A stretch of 25,030 nt of DNA, taken from contig JAEDMP010000034.1 in the NCBI GenBank assembly GCA_016302965.1, positions 1-25,030 on the forward strand. Direction: 5' to 3'. The position numbers and the translations under genes are program-made. This document shows, piece by piece, positions 1-7,790 of this stretch. The stretch comes from Bacteroidaceae bacterium. Its GTDB lineage: Bacteria > Bacteroidota > Bacteroidia > Bacteroidales > Bacteroidaceae. The notes beneath the pieces were generated by a model. It worked only from the letters and a program-made list of their open reading frames with translations, searched no databases and had not been told where the DNA came from. Each line of letters opens with the position of its first letter. The stretch's first letter is position 1.

Positions 1-70
1 CACAAGAAATTTTCAAAAAAAGCATGTTTTATAGCATGAAATTGATGTAAATCAACCGTTCGAGGGGTAA

Positions 71-2395
71 TCATTCAAAAATCTCCTCAATATTGATTCC
101 ACCATCATCAGCAATTTGGTCATCGGTTCCCATACCACAAGGATTGAAATCAGCAGGCATATCAAACCTATCCTCTTCTGAATAACCCAAAGATTGGTCA
201 GCAAAGACTCTTCTCATATAATAGGCCCAGATGGGCAATGCCATCGTTGCGCCCTGCCCCATCCTCATGGAGTCAAAATGGATATCACGATCATCTCCAC
301 CAACCCATACGCCGCTCACGAGCGAGGGGGTAAAACCGATAAACCAAGCATCACTATTATTGTTTGTGGTACCGGTTTTTCCTCCCACTTCACCTTTTAT
401 ATTATATTTATAGCGGATTCTGCCTCCCGTACCCTCATCGATGACAGCACGCAACATGAAGAGCATCCGGTTAGCACTCTCTTCACTGATTACCTCATTC
501 ATCCGGGGCGAGAAATTGGCTATCACATTCCCCTCATTGTCCTCGATGCGGGTAACAAAAGTAGGTGCGCAACGAATACCATGGTTGACAAAAGCAGAAT
601 AAGCGCTGACCATTTCGGCCACCGAGATGTCACAAGGGCCCAAGCACAGAGCCATAGAAGGATGTATCAGAGGGTTCTTGATACCAAACTCCTTGAGCAA
701 CGTGACGAAAGCATTGGGATTGAGCTTGCTCATGAGATAGGCAGAAATCCAGTTGTTCGACTGTGCCAATCCCCACTTCAATGTCACCATCTCTCCATAG
801 CGACTATGGCTGGAGTTGCGAGGAGTCCAATTTTGGCCTGCCACCGTATAAGTCTGCTGTACGTTGGGAGCCAAATCACAAGGTGTAAAACCGTTTTCCA
901 TTGCCAAAGCATACAGGAACGGTTTGATGGTAGAACCGACCTGTCTGCGGCCATCCATACACATATCATAATTAAAATGACTGAAATCCACACCTCCCAC
1001 GTATGCCTTCACATAACCAGTCATGGGCTCCATGCTCATAAATCCGCATCTGAGGAATTTCTTATAATATCTGATAGAGTCGATAGGAGACATGACAGTA
1101 TCTATCTCACCATGATAGGTGAAGACGGTCATCTCCACGGGTGTGGTGAATGCTTTCTTTATTTCCTGTTCAGTAGCTCCAGCATTTTTCATCACCCGAT
1201 AGCGCTCACACTGTTTCACTGAACGGCCCAAAATGGCTTGCACCTGTTCATTGGTTAGTTTGCCCGAGAAGGGGGCCGTACTTTTCCGGCCATTCTCTTT
1301 GTCGAACGCAGGCTGAAGGAATTTGGCCACATGCTCTCGGACAGCCATTTCAGCATATCGCTGCATGCGGGAATCGACCGTTGTATAGATTTTCAGTCCG
1401 TCGGTATATACATTATAGGCTTCACCGTTTTTCTTTCTATTTTTGTTACACCAGCCATAAAGGGGGTCAGTTTCCCAATGAATCGAATCCTGATGATACT
1501 TTACAAGATTCCATTCGGGATAGTTACTCCTCACAGGCTTTTTTGCAGTCATATACAGTCGAAGGAACTCTCTGAAATAATTGGCAATACCCTCTTTATG
1601 GTCAGCGACATGAAAGTTGAGTTGGAGAGGCTCCGCCGAATATTTCTGATATTCCTCTTCGCTGAGATAACCCTCTTTGAGCATTTGGCCCAGCACAACA
1701 TTTCTTCGGGTTCGGCAACGTTCGGGATTTCTTACGGGATTAAAATAGGACGGATTTTTGCAGAGTCCGATTAATGTGGCCGATTCCGTTACCGTCAAAT
1801 CTTTAGGATTCTTGGAGAAATATGTGTTTGATGCCGTTTTAATGCCGACTGCATTATGCAGGAAATCGAAATAATTCAGATACAAGGCGATAATTTCCTC
1901 CTTGGTATAGCATCGTTCCAACTGAACAGCGATGACCCATTCAATGGGTTTCTGAAGCAAACGTTCCGTCACACTATGCGCCTTTCCCGAATACAACTGT
2001 TTGGCAAGTTGCTGGGTAATGGTTGACCCCCCCCCGGCACTGGCCTGCCCCATCAGTCCTCTCTTGACAATCGCTCTGCCGAGTGCATAGAAATCGATGC
2101 CAGCATGGTCGTAGTAGCGTGCATCTTCTGTAGCAACCAATGCATCCACCAGAGATTTGGGCAAATCAGCGAAATCCACACAAATGCGGTTTTCCTTGTT
2201 GTAATTCCAAGTGCCGATAAGTTGTCTGTCGGATGAAAACACTTGGGTTGCAAATCGGCTGATGGGGTTCTGCAGGTCTTCGACAGGAGGCATATATCCA
2301 ATCCAACCTTTGGCAATGGCATAGAAGGATAGAGCAGCAATAACGATTGCAACCACCAAGAAACTCCAGAGAGTACAGATAAACACTTTTCTCAT
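71..2395 (-). CDS. mrcA: Class A penicillin-binding protein 1A (bifunctional transglycosylase/transpeptidase)
   Basis: This inner-membrane enzyme polymerises lipid II into glycan strands and cross-links the peptides in the periplasm. A short basic start is followed by one membrane segment (about residues 6-28). The GT51 transglycosylase domain follows, with the catalytic Glu in ATEDARYYDH (E90) and the GGSTITQQLAKQL motif near 122-134. The transpeptidase domain carries S488-T-I-K491 (SxxK), S546-N-N (SxN) and K673-T-G. At 774 aa the length is normal for Bacteroidota PBP1A, and the acidic tail (about 757-774) is intact. The gene diverges from pyrB across about 160 bases, with a candidate promoter at 2460-2467. 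Nine consecutive G (coding strand) spell the three Gly before S124 and could be a slippage site. The family call is very secure; the symbol follows E. coli usage. Confidence 0.95.
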   Translation of the reverse strand: MRKVFICTLWSFLVVAIVIAALSFYAIAKGWIGYMPPVEDLQNPISRFATQVFSSDRQLIGTWNYNKENRICVDFADLPKSLVDALVATEDARYYDHAGIDFYALGRAIVKRGLMGQASAGGGSTITQQLAKQLYSGKAHSVTERLLQKPIEWVIAVQLERCYTKEEIIALYLNYFDFLHNAVGIKTASNTYFSKNPKDLTVTESATLIGLCKNPSYFNPVRNPERCRTRRNVVLGQMLKEGYLSEEEYQKYSAEPLQLNFHVADHKEGIANYFREFLRLYMTAKKPVRSNYPEWNLVKYHQDSIHWETDPLYGWCNKNRKKNGEAYNVYTDGLKIYTTVDSRMQRYAEMAVREHVAKFLQPAFDKENGRKSTAPFSGKLTNEQVQAILGRSVKQCERYRVMKNAGATEQEIKKAFTTPVEMTVFTYHGEIDTVMSPIDSIRYYKKFLRCGFMSMEPMTGYVKAYVGGVDFSHFNYDMCMDGRRQVGSTIKPFLYALAMENGFTPCDLAPNVQQTYTVAGQNWTPRNSSHSRYGEMVTLKWGLAQSNNWISAYLMSKLNPNAFVTLLKEFGIKNPLIHPSMALCLGPCDISVAEMVSAYSAFVNHGIRCAPTFVTRIEDNEGNVIANFSPRMNEVISEESANRMLFMLRAVIDEGTGGRIRYKYNIKGEVGGKTGTTNNNSDAWFIGFTPSLVSGVWVGGDDRDIHFDSMRMGQGATMALPIWAYYMRRVFADQSLGYSEEDRFDMPADFNPCGMGTDDQIADDGGINIEEIFE

Positions 2396-2459
2396 ACTGA
2401 TAGATGTTAAAAAATGGTATGAATAGCCATATCAAGAGGCCATTTTTGTTTTTTTGGTG

Positions 2460-2467
2460 CAAAAATA
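2460..2467 (-). promoter_or_regulatory. Candidate -7 element for the PBP1A gene
   Basis: On the minus strand this reads TATTTTTG, a full match to the Bacteroidota -7 consensus TAnnTTTG. It lies 64 bases before the PBP start. A TTGG sits 22 bases further upstream, slightly farther than the usual 19-21, so the -33 element is weak. The assignment is inferred from consensus only. Confidence 0.45.
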
Positions 2468-2511
2468 CTGCTTTTCTTTGATAATCTCACCAATAAATCA
2501 GAATAAATGTG

Positions 2512-2519
2512 TACCTTAG
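2512..2519 (+). promoter_or_regulatory. Possible -7 element for pyrBI
   Basis: TACCTTAG matches TAnnTTTG at all fixed positions but one and lies 34 bases before the pyrB start. No -33 TTTG is correctly spaced; the nearest (2477-2480) is 31 bases away. Treat it as weak. An in-frame ATG at 2509 lies just upstream of and overlapping this element, which argues against using that ATG. Confidence 0.3.
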
Positions 2520-2553
2520 CGGCGAAAAAACAACAACAACAAAACATATCCTT

Positions 2554-3501
2554 ATGAAAAGGCATGATTTCGTAACCATTGCTGACCTCAGCAAAGAGAA
2601 AATCCTCTATATGCTGGAAATGGCAAAAGAATTTGAAAAACATCCCAACAGAGAACTCCTCAAGGGAAAAGTTGTGGCAACCCTCTTCTTCGAACCTTCT
2701 ACGCGTACACGTCTGAGTTTTGAGACGGCAGCCAACCGTCTTGGAGCTCGCGTTATCGGTTTTGCCGACCCCAAGATTACAAGCGGCACCAAGGGCGAAA
2801 CCTTAAAAGACACCATCCTGATGGTGAGCAACTATGCCGACGTGATTGTGATGCGCCACTTCATCGAGGGTGCTGCGCAATATGCTTGCGAAGTTGCTCC
2901 CGTTCCCATTGTCAACGCTGGCGACGGAGCTCACCAACACCCCTCCCAGTGTATGCTCGACCTGTATTCGATTTACAAAACCCAAGGCACGCTTGAGAAC
3001 CTGAATATCTATTTGGTAGGCGACCTGAAATACGGACGCACCGTCCACTCACTATTGATGGCCATGCGACACTTTAACCCTACTTTCCATTTCGTGGCCC
3101 CCAAAGAACTTGCCATGCCCACCGAATACAAGATATACTGCAAAGAACACGGCATCAAGTTCCAAGAACATACCGCCTTCAATGAAAAAGTGATAGCCGA
3201 TGCCGACATTCTCTACATGACCAGAGTACAGAAAGAACGCTTTTCTGACCTGATGGAATATGAACGGGTCAAAAATGTCTACATTCTGAAACGCGACATG
3301 CTTGCCAGTGCAAAAGATAACATGCGTATTCTTCATCCACTACCTCGTGTCAACGAAATCAGCTACGACGTAGATGAAGATCCGCATGCCTATTATATCC
3401 AACAGGCCGGCAACGGACTCTTTGCCCGCGAAGCTATCTTCTGTGACGTGCTGGGCATCACTCTCGACGAGGTGAGAGCCGACACGACCATCCTCCCCTA
3501 A
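2554..3501 (+). CDS. pyrB: Aspartate carbamoyltransferase catalytic chain
   Basis: PyrB condenses carbamoyl phosphate with L-aspartate to carbamoyl-aspartate, the committed step of pyrimidine synthesis in the cytoplasm. The protein of 315 aa has the carbamoyl-phosphate loop S49-T-R-T-R53 within EPSTRTRLSFETA, the second loop with S77 and K80 before GETLKDT, the HPLPRVNEI motif in the aspartate domain, and a C-terminal GLFAREAI stretch. I start it at ATG 2554 (MKRHDFVTIADL), which fits the family N-terminus. An in-frame ATG 45 bases upstream adds a Thr/Lys-rich stretch and overlaps the candidate promoter. pyrI follows after 42 bases, so the two chains are almost certainly co-transcribed and form the allosteric holoenzyme. 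Confidence 0.97.
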   Translation: MKRHDFVTIADLSKEKILYMLEMAKEFEKHPNRELLKGKVVATLFFEPSTRTRLSFETAANRLGARVIGFADPKITSGTKGETLKDTILMVSNYADVIVMRHFIEGAAQYACEVAPVPIVNAGDGAHQHPSQCMLDLYSIYKTQGTLENLNIYLVGDLKYGRTVHSLLMAMRHFNPTFHFVAPKELAMPTEYKIYCKEHGIKFQEHTAFNEKVIADADILYMTRVQKERFSDLMEYERVKNVYILKRDMLASAKDNMRILHPLPRVNEISYDVDEDPHAYYIQQAGNGLFAREAIFCDVLGITLDEVRADTTILP

Positions 3502-3543
3502 CCCATTCCCAACTCATTATCTCACATCATTGAAATATCCATT

Positions 3544-3999
3544 ATGGCAAAGAAAGAAATGCTGGTGGCCGCCATCAAGAATGGTACTGTCATCGACCAC
3601 ATACCCACAAACAAGACTTACCAGGTTGTCAGTCTCCTGAAACTGGAGAATCTGGACACCCCCATCACCATCGGTTATAACTACCGTTCCAAAAAGCTGG
3701 GCCACAAGGGCATCATCAAGGTGGAAGACCGTTTCTTTACCGACGAAGAAATATCCCGTCTCTCGGTGGTGGCCCCCAATATCGTACTCAACATCATCAA
3801 AGATTATGAAGTGGTAGAGAAAAAGACTGTCATCACTCCCGATGACTTGCGAGGTATCGTGAAATGCAACAACCCCAAATGTATCACCAACAACGAACCC
3901 ATGCAGACCCTGTTCCATGTGGAAGACAAAGAACACGGCATCATCAAGTGCCACTACTGTGAGAAAGAACAGGACATAAACAAGGTTGATTTGGTATAA
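3544..3999 (+). CDS. pyrI: Aspartate carbamoyltransferase regulatory chain
   Basis: PyrI is the regulatory subunit that binds nucleotide effectors and holds catalytic trimers together. The N-terminal allosteric domain (about 1-97) includes VAAIKNGTVIDHI, close to the effector-binding strand of E. coli PyrI. The C-terminal zinc domain shows all four ligands, C108-x4-C113 and C136-x2-C139, with the spacing of E. coli C109/C114/C138/C141. The length of 151 aa is typical. The intact zinc site supports a real holoenzyme rather than a relic. It directly follows pyrB on the same strand. Confidence 0.97.
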   Translation: MAKKEMLVAAIKNGTVIDHIPTNKTYQVVSLLKLENLDTPITIGYNYRSKKLGHKGIIKVEDRFFTDEEISRLSVVAPNIVLNIIKDYEVVEKKTVITPDDLRGIVKCNNPKCITNNEPMQTLFHVEDKEHGIIKCHYCEKEQDINKVDLV

Positions 4000-4045
4000 G
4001 ATGTAAAAAAAATCCAATCTGCGCACATTATTCATATTTATTTTG

Positions 4046-4053
4046 TAACTTTG
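4046..4053 (+). promoter_or_regulatory. Candidate -7 element for lon
   Basis: TAACTTTG is a full match to TAnnTTTG and lies 38 bases before the lon start in the 92-base pyrI-lon gap. No TTTG or TTG is present 19-21 bases upstream. It suggests lon has its own promoter in addition to read-through from pyrBI. Confidence 0.45.
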
Positions 4054-4070
4054 CAGGCTGAAAACTGCAA
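4051..4070 (+). promoter_or_regulatory. Inverted repeat in the lon leader
   Basis: TTGCAG (4051-4056) and CTGCAA (4065-4070) form a perfect 6-base inverted repeat with an 8-base spacer. It overlaps the end of the candidate -7 element and the probable transcription start. The position would suit an operator or a 5' RNA hairpin; six-base arms may also occur by chance. Confidence 0.3.
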
Positions 4071-4091
4071 GTATATAAGATAAATTGAATC

Positions 4092-6548
4092 ATGAACGTC
4101 AATGATACTCCCAAGGCTTTCTCTATGATTGCCGATTTTGATGGCGACATCTCAGAACTGTACAAAGAACCCGCACCCACCAACGTACCTATTCTCCCCG
4201 TGAGGAACTATGTACTGTTTCCTGGTGCTGTATCTCCCATCATGATTGGCAGGGACTCAAGCCTTGCACTCATCAAACGAGCAGAAAAAACAGGCGGTAT
4301 CATAGGCGTTGTATGCCAAACCAATCCCAATATAGATAATCCTAATCTGCGAGACCTTTACCCCGTTGGCGTGTATGCCCGCGTGGTAAAGGTGCTGCAA
4401 CTCTCCGAACACAATCATTCGGTTGTGCTGCAAGGATTGGGCAGACTGAGTTTGAAATCCATCACCCAGTTGACCCCTTACCTGACCGGAGAGGTTGAGT
4501 CGTTCACCGAACAGATGCCTCTCGCCAAAGACCAAGAGTTTGACATAGCCATCAAATTCCTACGCAAGGAGACGGTTAACTACATCAAGATTTCTGAAGA
4601 GATACCCGAGGATGCAGCCTATGCAGTGCGTAACATCAATAATGATGTCATGGCACTCAACTTCATCTGCACCAACATGCCCATCCCCATTATGGACAAA
4701 ATCGGGTTGCTCCAGATCAGCCCCATCAAGGAACGTGTTCTGGAAGCTACACGCCACATTCAGAAACTAATCAGGCTGGAGCAAATCAAGAACTCTATCC
4801 GGGAGAAGACACGCGAGGATATCGACATGCAGCAAAAGAACTATTTCCTGCAACAACAGATTAGAAATATCCAGGCAGAGATGGGGGTAAACGAGGTGAA
4901 CCCCGAGAAACAAGAATTGCTTGACAATGCTAAGGGGAAAAATTGGACATTGGAAGTGGAAAGGACTTTTTATAAAGAACTGCGCAAACTGGACACCATT
5001 GCCCCCCAAAGTCCCGATTATAACATCCTGCTCAACTATCTTCAGACCTATGTTTCTCTGCCTTGGAATCTTTGCACAAAAGACGATTTGAGCATCAAGC
5101 GTGCCCGCAAAATACTCGATGAAGACCACTATGGCATGGAAAAGGTCAAGGAGCGCATCCTTGAATATATCGCGGTACTGAGCCTTCGCGGTGATTTGAA
5201 ATCACCCATTCTCTGTCTTGTAGGCCCTCCCGGTGTAGGCAAGACCAGTCTCGGACGCAGTATAGCCAAGTCACTCAACCGCAAGTATGTACGTATCTCA
5301 TTGGGCGGTCTGCACGACGAATCGGAAATCAGAGGTCACCGTCGCACCTATATCGGTGCCATGCCCGGACGCATCATCAAAGGCATCCAAAGGGCAGGCT
5401 ACTCCAATCCCGTATTCATTCTCGACGAGATTGACAAAATCACCCAAAACACGCACAACGGCGACCCGGCGTCCGCCTTGCTTGAGGTGCTCGACCCCGA
5501 ACAGAACAGCACTTTCCATGACAACTATCTCGACAAGGATTATGACCTGTCGAAGGTGTTGTTTATTGCCACCGCCAACGATTTGAACACCATTCCCCGT
5601 CCTCTGCTCGACCGTATGGAGATTATCGAAGTGAGCGGTTACCTCACAGAAGAGAAGATGGAGATAGCCAAGCGTCACCTGATTCCAAAAGAGAAGGAGA
5701 ATACCGGACTAAACCATGGCCGCCGTCTATCCTTTACCCCAGAAGCCATTGAGGAAATAATAGAACACTATACCCGCGAAAGTGGCGTACGCCAACTTGA
5801 AAAGGTCATCAATAAGATTCTGAGAAAACTGGCCTTCCGACTGACAGAAGACGGCAGACTTCCCTACAGCAGAATAAAGAAGGAAGAAGTGACGGAATTA
5901 CTGGGCAAACCGCCTTACAACCGCGACATCTATCAGGGCAACAAAGAAGCTGGAGTAGTGACAGGACTGGCATGGACCAGCGTCGGCGGCGAGATTCTTT
6001 TTATAGAAACCAGTCTCAGCAAGGGAAAGGGCTCCAAACTCACGCTCACGGGCAATTTGGGTGATGTCATGAAAGAGTCAGCCATGCTGGCTGTAGAATA
6101 TGTGAAGGCTCATGCCAACTACCTGCATATCGACTACCGCATCTTCGACAACTGGAACATCCATATCCACGTTCCCGAAGGAGCCACCCCTAAAGATGGG
6201 CCTTCCGCAGGCATCACCATTGCTACGTCACTGGCTTCTGCCCTCACCCAACGAAAGATTAGAAAGAAAGTGGCCATGACTGGTGAAATCACTCTCCGCG
6301 GCAAAGTGCTGCCGGTCGGCGGCATCAAAGAAAAGATTCTCGCTGCCAAGAGAGCCGGCATCACGGATATTCTCATCTGTTCTGATAACCGGAAAGACAT
6401 TGAAGAGATAGCCGAGATATATCTGGAAGGATTGCAGTTCCATTATGTTGAGACTATCCTTGACGTATGGAACTTCGCGCTCACTGATGAACAGGTAGAG
6501 CATCCAGTCCATTTTGATATCGACGAGGAGCCAAAGACAAACGCTTAA
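4092..6548 (+). CDS. lon: ATP-dependent protease Lon (LonA)
   Basis: Lon is a cytosolic AAA+ serine protease that degrades misfolded and short-lived regulatory proteins. The order is N-terminal LAN domain (about 30-225, beginning PILPVRNYVLFPG), helical linker, AAA+ module and C-terminal protease. Walker A is GPPGVGKT at 378-385 and Walker B is LDEID around 444-448. The Ser-Lys dyad is S705 in DGPSAG and K748, the second Lys of GGIKEK, exactly 43 residues apart as in E. coli S679/K722. At 818 aa it is full length, with a short acidic N-terminal extension before the LAN domain, as in other Bacteroidota. It follows pyrI after 92 bases containing a candidate promoter; tgt follows 43 bases later. 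Confidence 0.97.
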   Translation: MNVNDTPKAFSMIADFDGDISELYKEPAPTNVPILPVRNYVLFPGAVSPIMIGRDSSLALIKRAEKTGGIIGVVCQTNPNIDNPNLRDLYPVGVYARVVKVLQLSEHNHSVVLQGLGRLSLKSITQLTPYLTGEVESFTEQMPLAKDQEFDIAIKFLRKETVNYIKISEEIPEDAAYAVRNINNDVMALNFICTNMPIPIMDKIGLLQISPIKERVLEATRHIQKLIRLEQIKNSIREKTREDIDMQQKNYFLQQQIRNIQAEMGVNEVNPEKQELLDNAKGKNWTLEVERTFYKELRKLDTIAPQSPDYNILLNYLQTYVSLPWNLCTKDDLSIKRARKILDEDHYGMEKVKERILEYIAVLSLRGDLKSPILCLVGPPGVGKTSLGRSIAKSLNRKYVRISLGGLHDESEIRGHRRTYIGAMPGRIIKGIQRAGYSNPVFILDEIDKITQNTHNGDPASALLEVLDPEQNSTFHDNYLDKDYDLSKVLFIATANDLNTIPRPLLDRMEIIEVSGYLTEEKMEIAKRHLIPKEKENTGLNHGRRLSFTPEAIEEIIEHYTRESGVRQLEKVINKILRKLAFRLTEDGRLPYSRIKKEEVTELLGKPPYNRDIYQGNKEAGVVTGLAWTSVGGEILFIETSLSKGKGSKLTLTGNLGDVMKESAMLAVEYVKAHANYLHIDYRIFDNWNIHIHVPEGATPKDGPSAGITIATSLASALTQRKIRKKVAMTGEITLRGKVLPVGGIKEKILAAKRAGITDILICSDNRKDIEEIAEIYLEGLQFHYVETILDVWNFALTDEQVEHPVHFDIDEEPKTNA

Positions 6549-6591
6549 TTGTCTTAATTCTCCCTATTCCTTTATATTATTCAGCTTACAC

Positions 6592-7719
6592 ATGAAATTT
6601 GAACTTCAACATACAGATGCACAATCGGATGCCCGCGCTGGCAAACTCACCACGGATCATGGGGAGATTCTTACTCCTATCTTCATGCCAGTCGGCACCT
6701 GTGGAAGTGTAAAAGGCGTCCACTTCGACGAGTTGCGCGAACAGATTCAAGCCCAAATCATTCTGGGCAACACCTATCATCTGTATCTCCGTCCGGGATT
6801 GGACATTCTTCGCCAAGCTGGAGGCCTACACCAATTTGGTGGTTGGAATCGTCCCATCCTGACTGATTCAGGTGGTTTTCAGGTCTTTTCACTTACTGGC
6901 ATTCGCAAACTGCGTGAAGAAGGTTGCGAGTTCCGCTCCCACATTGATGGTTCCAAACACATCTTTACTCCAGAGAATGTAATGGATACACAGCGCATCA
7001 TTGGCGCTGACATCATCATGGCTTTCGACGAGTGTCCACCTGGTCAAAGCGACTATCAATATGCCAAGAAGAGCCTTCAACTCACCCTGCGATGGCTCGA
7101 TCGTTGCTTCCGCCGTTTTCAGGAGACAGCCCCCCTTTATGGTCACCAGCAGAGCCTTTTCCCTATCGTACAAGGTTGTACCTTCAAGGAATTGCGCCGC
7201 GATGCAGCCAAGTATGTTGCCGACAAGGATGCCGACGGCAATGCCATTGGCGGTCTGGCAGTAGGTGAACCCACCGAGGTCATGTATGAGATGATAGAGG
7301 TAGTCAATGAGATTCTGCCTACCGACAAGCCCCGCTACCTCATGGGTGTAGGCACTCCCCAAAATATTCTGGAGGCAATAGAACGAGGAGTAGACATGTT
7401 TGACTGTGTGATGCCCACCCGTAACGGGCGCAACGCCATGCTCTTCACCTATGAGGGCACGATGAACATGCGCAACAAGAAATGGGAGAGCGACTTCACC
7501 CCCATCGACCCAGACGGCTGCCACACCGACCAGATTTATACCAAAGCCTATCTCCACCATCTGTTCAAGGCCCAGGAACTGCTGGCCATGCAGATAGCCA
7601 GCATCCACAATCTGGCCTTCTACCTACGCTTGGTGACCGATGCCCGCCAACATATCATCGATGGTGACTTTAGCAGTTGGAAACGGAGCGTCGTAGAGAA
7701 CCTGGGACGCAGGAGATAA
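6592..7719 (+). CDS. tgt: tRNA-guanine transglycosylase (queuine tRNA-ribosyltransferase) with degraded zinc site
   Basis: Tgt exchanges the anticodon wobble guanine of tRNA Asp, Asn, His and Tyr for preQ1 in queuosine synthesis. The TIM-barrel motifs are present: DSGGFQVFSL with the first catalytic Asp (D92), GGLAVGEP near 220-227, and FDCVMPTRNGR with the nucleophilic Asp (D271). The start at 6592 (MKFELQHTD) fits the family; an upstream in-frame ATG would overlap lon. The zinc motif is abnormal. Where E. coli has CxCxxC followed by His, this protein has PDGCHTD, leaving only C310 and H339. The following AYLHHL and SIHNLAFYLRL stretches are intact, so this is not a frameshift. The length, 375 aa, is normal. 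Confidence 0.95.
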   Translation: MKFELQHTDAQSDARAGKLTTDHGEILTPIFMPVGTCGSVKGVHFDELREQIQAQIILGNTYHLYLRPGLDILRQAGGLHQFGGWNRPILTDSGGFQVFSLTGIRKLREEGCEFRSHIDGSKHIFTPENVMDTQRIIGADIIMAFDECPPGQSDYQYAKKSLQLTLRWLDRCFRRFQETAPLYGHQQSLFPIVQGCTFKELRRDAAKYVADKDADGNAIGGLAVGEPTEVMYEMIEVVNEILPTDKPRYLMGVGTPQNILEAIERGVDMFDCVMPTRNGRNAMLFTYEGTMNMRNKKWESDFTPIDPDGCHTDQIYTKAYLHHLFKAQELLAMQIASIHNLAFYLRLVTDARQHIIDGDFSSWKRSVVENLGRRR

Positions 7720-7790
7720 GCCACTGCTCTGCCCCGGGACACGCATATCCACAAACGTAGGAACAAGATTATCCATATCCATAGACTGAG

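Noticed and set aside
1..70. Search for a terminator after the PBP gene at the window edge
   Set aside because: Only two short direct copies of GCATG are visible and no hairpin; the sequence is cut by the window.
194..1222. Long plus-strand open frame of 342 codons opposite the PBP gene
   Set aside because: It lies wholly antisense to well-recognised transpeptidase sequence, has no family resemblance and no promoter.
7745..7783. Three DnaA-box-like nonamers (ATATCCACA, TTATCCATA, ATATCCATA) between tgt and the permease gene
   Set aside because: Each differs from TTATCCACA by one or two bases, they lie in a 71-base operon gap, and no AT-rich unwinding region or origin gene is nearby. Chance is the simplest explanation.
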